Source: Oryza sativa Japonica Group (Eukaryota > Streptophyta > Magnoliopsida > Poales > Poaceae). Taken from it: a stretch of DNA of 64,000 bases. The notes under the pieces were generated by a model. It had not been told where the DNA came from. It did not search any database and worked only from the letters and a program-made list of their open reading frames with translations. The first letter of the stretch is position 1; each line of letters starts with the position of its first letter. Positions 26,250 through 36,387 of this stretch are shown here, in pieces. The DNA is taken from assembly GCF_034140825.1 (NCBI RefSeq), contig NC_089037.1, positions 31,577,001-31,641,000 on the forward strand, read 5' to 3'. The position numbers and the translations under genes are program-made.

Positions 26250-27060
26250 TCCCAGAAGAAACCAACAGAGGATACGAAATAAAGAAACTCATACAGGCGA
26301 TATGCAGCGATGATCAGTGACCGTTCCATGTAAATTGTGTACAATAGGTAGCTAATTCCGTCCTAAAGCACTTCTGAAATTTTTCACGGGAACTAAAAAT
26401 TAATGTGAAACTAAATGATGATTGTGATCAATTAGGATGAGGAAATAAATGAAGAAGCTAAAATAAAAAAAATGGCATGATAGTTTAGATGAAGATGATG
26501 AAATAGGTGAAAAAAATGCTAAATCTAGGAACAAATTTGAAATGCTAGAAGTTGTTATATTTTTTAACTGATGGGGTGTGAATTAGTTCAGTTTTTACGA
26601 AATTTCATTCAAGAGATTGTTGTTCACCAAGCAATGAAGGGATTAGTTGTAAAGCCCTGTTCTTTTAGCTGATTAGCTTAGCTATTTCCTTTTTCTACGT
26701 TTTCTAAGTTGCTAAATGGGATATTTTATTAGAAACTTTCTTTCAAAAATCAAACAAATATTTTCTAAAAATTTATAATAGTTATTAATCATGTGGTAAT
26801 GTTTCAACTCTTTCTTCTGTTCTATTTAGGGGAGCTTAAAATTCTAAAATTCTGCTGGTTGATAGTCAGTTTATGAGAATCGGGAGAAACTCAGTTTTTG
26901 AACTTATGGTTTATAATTCATTTTCTGAATTTTACCATATATTCTCATAATTTAGGTGATAATTTGAACCGTTTAAGGAAACTGAAAATTATATGGAAAA
27001 CTGCCGCAGCTAGAAAATCCTTCAAACATGCCCTTCGTGACACATTCAGCTCAGGCACAT
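26250..27060. other. Intergenic, nothing recognised
   Basis: AT-rich sequence between the Gypsy element and the Mutator-like element. No supported gene or repeat. Confidence 0.4.
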
Positions 27061-27069
27061 GTGTAGAAA

Positions 27070-27383
27070 GGAATAAGTTCATCTGAGGTCCCTTAACTTG
27101 TCAACGAATCCGATTTTCGTCCTTCAACCAGAAAACCAGATACAACGGGTTCCTCAACTATCAAAACCAGTGCAGATGAGGTCCCTCGACGGTTTTGAGG
27201 GTGGTTTTGGCTGACGTGGCGCCTACGTGGCAAATTTGACTTGGTCTTCATCTGATGTGGCATTGATGTGGCGCATACGTGGCAATTTGATCCGAAAAAA
27301 TAATAAACTTCGTGGGACCCACATGTCAGTCTCACACATAAATTAATAAAAAAATGGTGGGGCCCACGTGGGCCCCACATGTC
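27070..27383 (+). repeat. MULE left terminal inverted repeat
   Basis: About 310 bp, inverted with respect to 28500-28810. It ends near a palindromic GGGGCCCACGTGGGCCCC, which is also found in the right repeat. Confidence 0.85.
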
Positions 27384-27479
27384 ATTCTCAGCATCTCCCT
27401 CTTTTCAACTAGAGCCCCTCTTCTTCCTCCTCTCTCTCCCTTCTCCCATCCCCGAGGCGGCGGGCAGTGTCCGGGTGAG

Positions 27480-28130
27480 GGATGGCAGCTCGCGGCGGCC
27501 AGGAGAGGAGGGAGGCGGCGCGCGGCGGCCGGGAGAGGAGAGAGGCGGCGCGTGGCGGCCGGGCGAGGAGAGGCGACGCGCGGCGGCCCGGCGAGGAGGG
27601 AGGCGGCGCTCGGCGGCCCGGCGAGGAGAGGCGGCGCGCGGCGGCCGGGCGAGAAGGAAGGCGGTGCTCGGTGGCCCGGCGAGGAGGGAGGCGGCGCGCG
27701 GCGGCCGGGCGAGGACAAAGGCGGCGCTCGGCGGCCCGGCTAGAAGGGAGGCGGCGCTCGGCGGCCCGGCGAGGAGAGGTGGCGCGCGGCGGCCGGGCGA
27801 GAGAGGCGACGCACGGCGGCCTGGCGAGGAGCTCGGCGGTGCTCGGTGGCCCATCGAGGAGGGAGGCGGCGCGCGGCGGCCCAGCGAGGAGAGGCGGCGC
27901 GCGGCGGCCCGGCGAGGAGAGGCGGCGCGCGGCGGCTGGGCGAGGAGAGGCGACGCGCGGCGGCCGGGCGAGGAGGGAGACGGCGCTCGGCTGCCCGGCT
28001 AGGAGGGAGGCGGCGCTCGGCGGCCCAGCGAGGAGAGGCGGCGCGCAGCGGCCGGGCGAGGAGAGGCGACGCGCGGCAGCCAGGCGAGGAGGGAGGCGGC
28101 GCTCGGCAGCCGGGCAACGAAGGGCAGCTT
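27480..28130. repeat. GC-rich tandem array, unit about 30 bp
   Basis: Some twenty diverged copies of a unit resembling GAGGCGGCGCGCGGCGGCC plus GGGCGAGGAG run head to tail. Since the unit length is a multiple of three and lacks stops, it leaves long open frames on both strands (RRPGEEGGGA-type on plus, RRLSSPGRRAPP-type on minus). These are a by-product of composition, not evidence of a gene. Confidence 0.85.
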
Positions 28131-28499
28131 CGACCCGGATGTGACCATCGAGGACGTCGGCGGAGGCGGCCGGGCGAGGAGGGAGGCGGCGCGTGCGGCT
28201 ACCGAGTGAGGAGGGGCGCCGTCGTCCGGCTAGGCATCGCGGACGGAGCGGCCGACGGAGTGTAGCTGTCGCGCTCGCCGGCGACCTCCTCCTCTGCCTC
28301 TTCCTCCTCCGGCAACCTCCGCCGCCGCGGCCTACTGCCGCTCCGCCCGCCCCTTCGCCCCGCCGCCGTTCCGTCCGCCGGCATGCTCCTGCCGCCGCTC
28401 CCTGCGAGGACGACTGGATGAGGGAGAGCGAAGAGGAAGAGAAAAAAGAGCCGGGAGGGACTTGTGGGGCCCACGTGGGCCCCACCATCTTTATTTTTT

Positions 28500-28810
28500 A
28501 GCTGACATGTGGGCCCACGTGGGCCCCACCATTCTTCATTTATGTGTGAGACTGACATGTGGGTCCCACAAAGTTTATTATTTTTCGGGATCAAATTGCC
28601 ACGTATGCGCCACGTCAATGCCACATCAGATGAAGACCAAGTCAAATTTGCTACGTAGCGCCACGTCAGCCAAAACTACCCTCAAAACCACCGAGGGAGC
28701 TCATCTGCACTGGTTTTGATAGTTGAGGGACCCGTTGTATCTGGTTTTCCGGTTGAATGACGAAAATCGGATTCGTTGATAAATTAAGAGATCTTAGATG
28801 AACTTATTCC
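28500..28810 (-). repeat. MULE right terminal inverted repeat
   Basis: Matches the left repeat in inverted orientation with scattered differences. The inner part has an extra partial copy of the GTGGGGCCCACGTGGGC block at about 28465-28495, so the inner edge of the repeat is duplicated on this side. Confidence 0.85.
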
Positions 28811-29115
28811 GTGTAGAAACGAACGGGGGCCTAAACTGGTGTCTGGTGTGGCCCATTAACACTTCAGTACTGTAGGTTCATTTACCGGAAAGCCGAACTC
28901 CAAAGTCAGAAAGCCCCCACGGATCATCCGTGGGCCCCACACGTCAGCCACACTGCAATCACCAGATCTCCCACCCCACGACCAGGAGTCGACCGTTGCT
29001 CGCCGTTGTGCCACCACGCGATTTCAAAATTTTTCAACTCGTCTCTTCTTCTTCTTCTTCTCCAAGCCGCCGCCTCGCATTAACTCACAGCTCCGAGAAA
29101 CCATCCAGCCAAGCC

Positions 29116-31105
29116 ATGGACGAGAGGGAGATGGCGGCGAGGAGAGCGCCGAGCGCCGCCACCACGCCACCGACCACCGCCACGCGCTGCTCCACCACCG
29201 CGTCCTCCTGCTCCTCGAACTCCAACCCCAGCGTGTCGGCGGCGGCGGCGCGGACGCCGCCGCCCACCATAGTCGTGCCGTGGGATGGGGTTGCGGGAGG
29301 AGGAGGGTGCTACTACCCGGGATGCCGCAAGGACGCCAACTGCGCGTGCGAGATGTGCCTCGCCAGCATCAACGCCACCAGGGACCTCCTCCCGCCGGAG
29401 GCCGCCTCCGCGCGGAGGTGGTTCGCCGCGGCGGCCAGGGACAGGAAGCCCGCTCCGCGCCCGCTCTTCGGCGGCGCCGACACGACGCCGCACGGCTCCT
29501 CCGTCACGGAGCCGTGGACGCCGCCGATGCGGTCCACCGCGAAGTCGAGGAGGCCCCGGCAGCAGCAGGAGGCGGCCGGCGGCGGCGGTGGCGGCGCCGG
29601 GAGGAAGACCCCCGGGGGATCGCATGACTGGGCCCTCTACACGGCCACGGTTCTTGGGTTCCTCCTCCTCCTCTGGGTGGACTCCGGCCTCGTCCCGGAG
29701 ATCGCGGCGAGGGGCTTCGGCCCCAAGCTCTCGCCGGAGGCCGTGGCACGGCTGGCCACGGAGGCGCGCCTCGCGCCGGGCGGCCTGAGCCACAAGCTCC
29801 GCGCCCTGGAGCGGATGCTCGGGCAGCTCGTCGGCGGCGAGAAGGGGATCTCCAACTGCAGCTCGCACGATTCCGTCTGGCAATTCGAGCAGGTATTAAC
29901 ATTTTTTCCCTTTTTGGTTCCTGCGAGAATGTTGAATTCTTGATTTGGGTTAAAGAGATTTCCATCTCGATCTCGCGCAGAATGATCAGCGCGTGTTCTA
30001 CTGGCGCTGCGCCGTGTACAAGTCGGCGGCGGAGGAGGTGACCGTGTGGGGGAGCCCACTCCGCACCTCCGGCCTCCTCCCCCGCGCGCTCCCGGCACGG
30101 CACCTCACCATCCTCTCCGGCAAGATCACCGAGGTAAACTAAGGGGGTGTTACTAGGATCTAAAGTTTTAGCGTGTCATATCAGATATTATATAGGATAC
30201 TGCATGAGGTGTTCGGTACTAATAAAAATACTAATTACAGAATCCATAAGTAATTACGAAAAACTAATTAAAAAAACTAATTACGAAATGACATGTAATA
30301 TAGTGGTTACAGTGACCTGAGTAGTACCCAAAAGTCCTGAGTTTAAATCTTCTATGGAGTGAATTTCAGATTGGATTGTTTGCGGGGCTAACTTCCCTAT
30401 CTCAATGGCCGTATATATCCGGTTAGATATGGAGGCCGGGTAGAAAATACCCTTCTCTAAAAAAAAATCCATCAGTAAACCACGAGACGAATTTATTAAG
30501 CCTAACTAATTCGTTATTAGCAAATGTTTACTGTAGCACCACATTATCAATCATGGAGCAATTAGGCTTAAAAGATTCGTCTCGCAAAATAGTCACAATC
30601 TGTGCTATTAGTTTTTTTTAGCATATATTTAATACTTAATACATATATTCAAACATTCGATATGAATTGATATGAATTGTGATATGGTGAAAAATTCGAT
30701 GTGAATTGTGATATGGTGAAAAATTTTAGGACGAGATGTAAACAGGGCATAACCGATACAAACTCCCAGAAAACCAATCTTGCATTTGCAGCTAGCTAGC
30801 TGAGCCCCGCGTCGTTGTTGCCATTTTTGCAGTGGTCCGACGGGAGGGTGTGGCCGACGGTGAGGGCGAGCAACGGCAGCTCGTGGAGCTACGGTGGGCG
30901 GAGCTCGCCGGCGGTGAGGCTGGAGGCCGAGACGTGGGTGGTGGAGTACCAGAGGAGCGTGGTGTTCGAGGGGACGCGGCTGATCCCCGCCGCGGCGGAG
31001 CTGGTGGCGTCCAGGTGCTCGGCGGTGGCGAGGCGGGCTCGCCAGAGGCTGGCCAGGCGACGGTTCCACGGCGGCGCCGGCGGGATTCAGGCGAACCCGA
31101 CCTGA
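29116..31105 (+). CDS. Plant membrane protein of unknown function, Cys-rich N-terminal motif
   Basis: Three exons, 29116-29892, 29981-30133 and 30833-31105, join in phase 0 with GT-AG introns to give 400 residues. Seen: a low-complexity N terminus, a Cys motif at about residues 70-83 (YPGCRKDANCACEMCLAS), a disordered Ser/Arg/Gly-rich stretch, and one hydrophobic membrane segment at about 171-192 (WALYTATVLGFLLLLWVDSG). A roughly 200-residue C-terminal domain follows, rich in aromatic beta-type segments (VFYWRCAVYKS, ITEWSDGRVWP, ETWVVEYQRSVVF). I do not recognise the function. The WVVEYQR stretch faintly recalls the WxxEYGR of ERG2/sigma-1 proteins, but this is weak. Intron 2 holds a MITE. 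The clean frame across all exons makes the gene model strong. Confidence 0.82.
30143..30748. mobile_element. Tourist-like MITE in intron 2, itself interrupted
   Basis: It starts GGGGGTGTT after TAA (30140-30142) and ends TGTAAACAGGGC just before TAA. The interior has the words of a very common grass MITE family: CGAGACGAATTTATTAAGCC and GCTTAAAAGATTCGTCTCG (inverted partners), TTTACTGTAGCACCACA and GGTGAAAAATTTTAG. It is longer than expected because of an internal insertion. The 5' end is diverged. Confidence 0.65.
30287..30468 (+). mobile_element. Possible tRNA-derived SINE inside the MITE
   Basis: This insert within the Tourist-like element has a promoter-like pair of boxes (TAGTGGTTACAGTGACC and CTGAGTTTAAATCTT, comparable to pol III A and B boxes) and ends in a short A run (CTCTAAAAAAAAA). 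The MITE words before and after it suggest a short duplicated target around AATCCAT. Family not identified. Confidence 0.4.
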
Positions 31106-31309
31106 CTTCAAAGACTCTGGCTTGAAGAAGGGTGGTGTTTAGGATGGTTTTTATTAGCTTTTGCTTTGTTCGTCTCATCTCCTGTGAGATTGATGGTGGA
31201 ACACACTGTGTATCCGTTCTTTTGGTTGTATTGATGTGATGTTTAGTCAGATGAACGGGGTAAGAACTGCCGAATTATTCTGATTATCAAGATCATATCT
31301 TGATTATTA

Positions 31310-31524
31310 CTCCCTCCATTCCAAAATAAACGCAGAGATGAGTTTCTGTGTCCAACTTTGATTTTCCGTCTTATTAAAAAAAATTATAATTAATATTTTA
31401 TTGTTATTATATTATCAAACATGAATAATATTTTATATGTGACTTATTTTTTTTTAAAAAATAGACGAATGATTAAAGTTGAACACGAAAACTCATGGTT
31501 ATGTTTATTTTGGGACGGAGGGAG
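31310..31524. mobile_element. Stowaway-type MITE
   Basis: Ends CTCCCTCCATTCCAAAATAA and TTATTTTGGGACGGAGGGAG are inverted complements. The left flank is TA and the right flank starts TT. Internal arms (AACTTTGATTTTCCGTCTTA and its partner) can pair. Confidence 0.85.
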
Positions 31525-32105
31525 TTGATCGATGGTACATACGTACAGTAGTGTTATCAAACTCGATTGGTAGTGTATTCTGAGAAAATACGTACGGTTC
31601 AAACTCGAATCCTTGCCACATAAACATAGTACTGTTCTTCATCCTCCCCTCTGTGTGGCCAGACGCCCAGACCCATCATTCGTCTCATGCCCAGGGTTCC
31701 TTTGTTTTGGTGTTAAAATGTCAGCCTTAGCGAGATGGTAGATTTCGTGAATTTCAAGAGAAATAAATTCAACGAATTTCAACCAAGAACAAAAAAGATT
31801 GGTTTGGGGAACTCTAAATTTCGGTCATGAAACATGAATGAAACTGTGCCGTCTGCTCAAACATCCATCTCTACATCTATCACATTTTCCAACCTTAACA
31901 CGTTTGAGAAGAGGGCTGGCAAAGGTGGGGAAAATCCATTCACAATTCCTTGAAACAATTCAGGAGAGAACAAATATGGAGCTGAACTCAACGAGCGCAA
32001 CAATGGAGTCAGGTGCAATGAGCCAATGACTCAGCACGATGATGCTGAAGATTCGTCTGACAGCATCGAGATTCCAGATGACCAGGAGTCCTAAATCAAG
32101 TGATA

Positions 32106-32340
32106 CTCCCTCCGTCCCATAATATAAGTGATTTTAAGTTTTTACTTACACTGTTTGACCGCTCGTCTTATTTAAAAAAAATTTAGAATTATTATTTATT
32201 TTTTTTGACTTACTTTATTATCCAAAGTACTTTAAGTACAACTTTTCGTTTTTTATATTTGAATAATTTTTTTAATAAGACAAGTGGTCAAACAGTGCAA
32301 GCAAAAACTTAAAAACCCTTATATTATGGTACGGAGGGAG
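32106..32340. mobile_element. Stowaway-type MITE
   Basis: Starts CTCCCTCCGTCCCATAATAT, ends ATATTATGGTACGGAGGGAG, and is flanked by TA (32104-32105, 32341-32342). The GTTTGACCGCTCGTCTTAT arm has an inverted partner at 32275-32295. Confidence 0.9.
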
Positions 32341-32905
32341 TATATTAATAGCCGCAACCAACAAATCAATCCTCAGGCTGCAGGCTGCTGCTTCGAGCGA
32401 GACCTGATGTCACCAGCTGATCTACTATTTCATCAGATTACTCAGCCACCGCAGATTTCATCAATCGCCGGGGTTCCTTCAGCTCCATGAATTCTTCAGT
32501 ATTGCGATTCCAACAGGAATATCGCCTAATCTTACAACTGACAAGCAGTAATTACTGAAAGGAAAATTGCCTCCGTGCTGCGCTGCTGCTCATTCTAGTC
32601 AAAATCTGTAAATGCTTACCTCTCCAACATTGCTCTGGGATCACAGCAGCTGCAGCAGAAGCAACCTGTAATGTAAATTTACTTACACGACAGAAGAACA
32701 CAAGGATAAACGACGCTGACAGTAGAACGATCACTTTAAGTACGGTAAAACTGGTACTGCTAAACGGTAAAACTGGTATTAGGGAGAGCGAAGGTTCCTA
32801 AAGGCATGTCCACGGATTACCGCGAGTTTCACGGTATTACTGGTTTAGTCCAAACCAGATGGGTTGGTAACAAACTCATACGACAGTACAACAAAGCAGG
32901 CACTC

Positions 32906-35112
32906 TCAGTTGGCAGTATCAGCAGGTAGCCCGAAATGCTCCTGAATGACTCCTGATGGCGTTTTCCCAAATCCATCAGCGATTCCCAGCATGACCTTGA
33001 GCTTCTCCTCTTCACTCTTCACTTGATCCACACGCTTCATAACATTGGTGATTAGTGTACTATATAGTGAACCATCATCATCAGCTAAGGGCATAGGGTC
33101 TGCAAGGACGGATCTTTCAGAATCAAGCTGACGATAAAGACTCAGGACATGATCCTTCTGGGAATAAAGCTTCTGCTCTGCCAGCTTGTACTCTGCTTCC
33201 TGAGATCTCTTCAGTTCTTTAAGAGCATGATCTATCGAATCTTCGAACCTGACAGACAGTGTGTGTTGATCCTCGGTAATGTAAGCTGGAAGATTTTCAA
33301 CAGCCCTCTGCAAATCATTGTCAGCCAAATCAACATAATATGGAAACCCTGGAGGAGCATCCTCTTCTGGAGCTTGCTGGATCCCAAGCACTGTTACACC
33401 ACCGGTAGCAGGGGAAACTTCTGCATGAGACATATGGAACTCAATTATGCACAATTATAGCAGCAAAGCAATACATAAAGCAACAACAGAAGTAAATCTG
33501 AGATCCAAATTGTTGTCAGTCCTCTATGGTTTTAATTGTGCAAAATTACAGACAACATGATTAGCAGCAGTATATCTATAGCAATGAAGCCATGGGCATG
33601 ACAGGGGAGCTAGACTCCACATGTTACAAAAACTACCAAAACATCACTTACATTTTTCAAAATAAATGGTCTGTATGGAACAAATCGCAGATGGTTTTGA
33701 CTAGTATGATCCAAATATCAGCATAATCTATAGAGTTTCCGTTCTGTCTAATAACATAAGAGGGCACCAAATATCTGGGCCATTGCAGCTAGGCTGGGCG
33801 CTGTTTGAGCAATGGATTGTCCTCTGGATATCTAGAGCAATATATTTGCCTAATATAGTTCTCTATGATCAGTTGCATTCAAAATTAAGTTACCTGCACT
33901 TGGAGTTGAGTTGATACCATTATCTTCCATTTTCCAAACTTCAGCAAGATCAACCCCACACTTTAGCTGCATATAGTTGTAAACCATCAGTGCATAGCCA
34001 CAAACTACTTATAAGAGATCAAAAAGAAGATAAATGGTGACCAAAATGGAAGTTTCCACAAGTGGCTAAAAAAATAAAACTGACCATACCTTTGCCATTG
34101 CTGATCTCATAATGCTCTCCAAGCTTTTTGCTCTTGTTTGTCTTGAACCACGCACTAGGCATAAGCCAGTATTCAGGATAGGTTCAATGTCATCCCTTGA
34201 TTGAAGAGATTGGCATATTTCCAAGAATTTTTCTACGTGCAGCATCAAGTTCGTTTTGTTATCACAACGTCTGCAACAATACTGCATGTCCAAGTCAATA
34301 CATCCTCCAACTGTTCCAGCCATAAAAGTACGGAGAGCACAATCAAGGTGCCCAATATGCCCACATATTTTGTTCTCTTCTAGGACTGCCTCACACTTAA
34401 TGTAGCTATAACCTCCAAAGGAATAGTCAACAACCCTGCGGCAGAAAACACAGCAGCACTCTCGGCAGAAATCAGGCATTTTGCAGCAGAGGTCACAATC
34501 CTGTGCCGGAGATGATTCAATGAATCCCTCTCTCTCAAGTTTACACAAGTTATTCCTGGCCTTGCATGGTCCAGCTGGATCAGCTTGCCTTGCATAAGGA
34601 CAAAAGACCCTCCTCACTTCTCCACCTCCTGAAGACATTTTTGGTGTTAAAGAACAGCAAAAATACAAGGGAAAATCAACAAAGTAGCAGAAAACATGCA
34701 AAGGCAGTATATAGGATGCATTTTCTAACCCGTTAACACACAAAGGAAAGAACACACATCTCAAGTGAAGAAAAAAATCCCTTTGGCTACATGTTACAAC
34801 CAAGGTATTGGATCAAACCTCACATCAATACCAGGTTAGATATGAATAAAAGTAAGACAAAATCAGTTTATATGCTACATATGAATTCCGAATGAGGCAA
34901 ATGATCTATTTTCCTTTATCGGTGTTACGATTTGGGGAAAAACACCACTTGAATCAATGGAAAACACCACTTGATAGAAAAGAATGGAGCTTACTGTAAC
35001 TTGACTCCAGAATATAGACGTAAAAACCAGCGTCAGTGTTACTCTCCGAAGGGGGAAGGAGATAGCGTTCATGGATCCGCCTCAATGAGTTGGTTCGCGC
35101 AAATGGATCCAT
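32906..35112 (-). CDS. OBERON-like PHD-type zinc finger protein
   Basis: OBERON proteins are plant nuclear PHD proteins acting in meristem and embryo chromatin control. My model has four exons, 35112-34995, 34628-34090, 33966-33894 and 33420-32906, joining in frame to 414 residues. Seen: MDPFARTNSLRRIHERYLLP at the start, a Cys-rich region (CDLCCKMPDFCRECCCVFC, KICGHIGHLDCALRTF, MQYCCRRCDNKTNLMLHVEK) matching the Oberon PHD pattern, then RDDIEPILNTGLCLVRGSRQ, and a C-terminal coiled coil (ALKELKRSQEAEYKLAEQKL). It is shorter than OBERON 1/2 (about 550 residues). The first exon is an inference: an alternative start at 34638 (MSSGGGEVRRVFCPY) would skip it. All introns obey GT-AG. Confidence 0.8.
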
Positions 35113-35215
35113 CGGCACCACGATGAGGTAGAGGCAGAAGCAAGGATCAGATTGGCGGCTAGGGTTTAGGAGCAGAGAGTGCAAGAGGTAAGCTGTGTAG
35201 AACAACCTATATATA

Positions 35216-35376
35216 CAGTGGCGGAGCCAGAAATGGGCTTTACCCAGGCTGGGCAAACAAACCATCCTGGTATGGGCCCTCTATACCTGTAAATTTTACT
35301 TTCTATAAAGGGTTACAAGGGTCTTTCAGGACCAGGCCTGGCTGAAGCCCGAGCAGCCCAGGGCCCGTTGTCGCTA
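35216..35376. mobile_element. Possible hAT-like short element in the OBERON-like promoter
   Basis: Begins CAGTGGCGGAGCCAG, a very common plant transposon end, and finishes GGGCCCGTTGTCGCTAA, a weak inverted counterpart. The middle is rich in CAGGCTGGGC and CAGGCCTGGCTGAAGCCCG. No clear target duplication was found. Confidence 0.4.
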
Positions 35377-36387
35377 ATTTATGGATAAAATATGTGTGTT
35401 ATACACAGGATAAACATTAAAATGTTCAAAGCGCATCCACCAAAAATAACAACCAAGTCTTGAAGCACTTCCCAGATTACACATGAACAAAAGTATTTTG
35501 TAAATAGATAGGATATCATTCTGGCTAAACAATATTGAGAACATAGTTTATTGGCTACACTATAGAGGCACTGTAACAGGAGATTTATCACATGATAACA
35601 GATATCGACATTGATGGTGCATAGGCACAAGAAAAATCAAAAGTGTGGTTAGTACACTGAGAATCTATTGCATTCTGAGAAGCACTGTTGCCTATCGACT
35701 TTATTATTTCCAATGTATACTTTTTCCATTTTTATTTCCAGTGTAACATGGCAGGTAACCTGTGATGTTTTCACATTTCTACACTAGATTATCCTGTTAG
35801 TTAGGAGGTATGCTAAGTGGTAGAGCTGAATAAAGTTATTGAAGAAGGTGCATCAAAGTACAAAACCAATCAAAGTGTTTATAACGATAAGGAATCGATG
35901 GCACAGACTGTGTCAAAAGAAAGTCTAAAAATGTGGATCGGGGATACATAGGGTAGAGTTCCAGTGATATGTTAGCTACTTAAAACATAAAAGATTCAAA
36001 ATATGGAAGTTTATACAAAATAACAGTGAAAAAGGTAAGCCATACAAAAATCAGATTTTGATTACACGAGAAGGTCACTATTAGATAGAGGAAAGGAACA
36101 CAGAAAGGTCCTCAGGCAGGTAGGCATTTTTAGTAAGTAATGTTGTATATTAATTACTTCAAGAGAATCAAATAGTAAGTCACAAAAAAATATAGTCTCC
36201 TATATGAAATGAATGTTTTTCCAAAAAGAAGGTCTAATCCTACATAAGAAGCGCCCAATACACACAATGAAATGAATGGTGTATGGCACTGGCTACTTGG
36301 TGAATATCTCTACAAATAAGCACCTGGTATTATATGTAGTCCAAGCCGCTAGTCACTACAGCGTCTGTAATGGTCTGCTATAGTATT
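35377..36387. other. Intergenic, nothing recognised
   Basis: AT-rich interval between two minus-strand genes. It probably includes the promoter of the OBERON-like gene and the 3' UTR of the Myb/SANT-like gene. Confidence 0.4.

Larger units (their letters stand above)
27070..28810. mobile_element. Non-autonomous Mutator-like element (MULE), Pack-MULE-like
   Basis: The ends GGAATAAGTTCATCT (27070) and AGATGAACTTATTCC (28810) are inverted, and the terminal inverted repeats extend about 310 bp. A perfect 9-bp target duplication GTGTAGAAA flanks the element (27061-27069 and 28811-28819), diagnostic of Mutator-like elements. The 1.7-kb length leaves no room for a transposase, and none is seen. The interior (27390-28480) is extremely GC-rich and mostly a tandem array, unlike the AT-rich flanks. 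Rice Pack-MULEs have this architecture when they carry captured GC-rich gene pieces, but I could not recognise a donor gene. Confidence 0.88.
31106..32905. other. Intergenic with two Stowaway MITEs
   Basis: Apart from the MITEs at 31310 and 32106, I see the 3' UTR of the membrane-protein gene and AT-rich DNA. A pol III-like word pair near 31560-31615 (GATTGGTAGTGTATTCTGAG and GGTTCAAACTCGAATCC) could be a fragment of a tRNA-derived SINE. No gene is supported. Confidence 0.4.

Noticed and set aside
27480-28130. Regularly spaced repeats resembling a CRISPR array
   Set aside because: The repeats are contiguous without unique spacers, in plant DNA and inside a transposon.
27379-28488. Open frames up to 359 residues across the MULE interior
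   Set aside because: Present on both strands and several frames because the ~30-bp repeat unit lacks stops and is a multiple of three. Not a gene.
29080-30103. Minus-strand frames over the membrane-protein gene
   Set aside because: Arg-rich shadows. The plus strand shows in-phase exons and a membrane segment.
31555-31620. tRNA-like box pair
   Set aside because: No cloverleaf could be drawn and flanking stems are absent. At best a SINE fragment.
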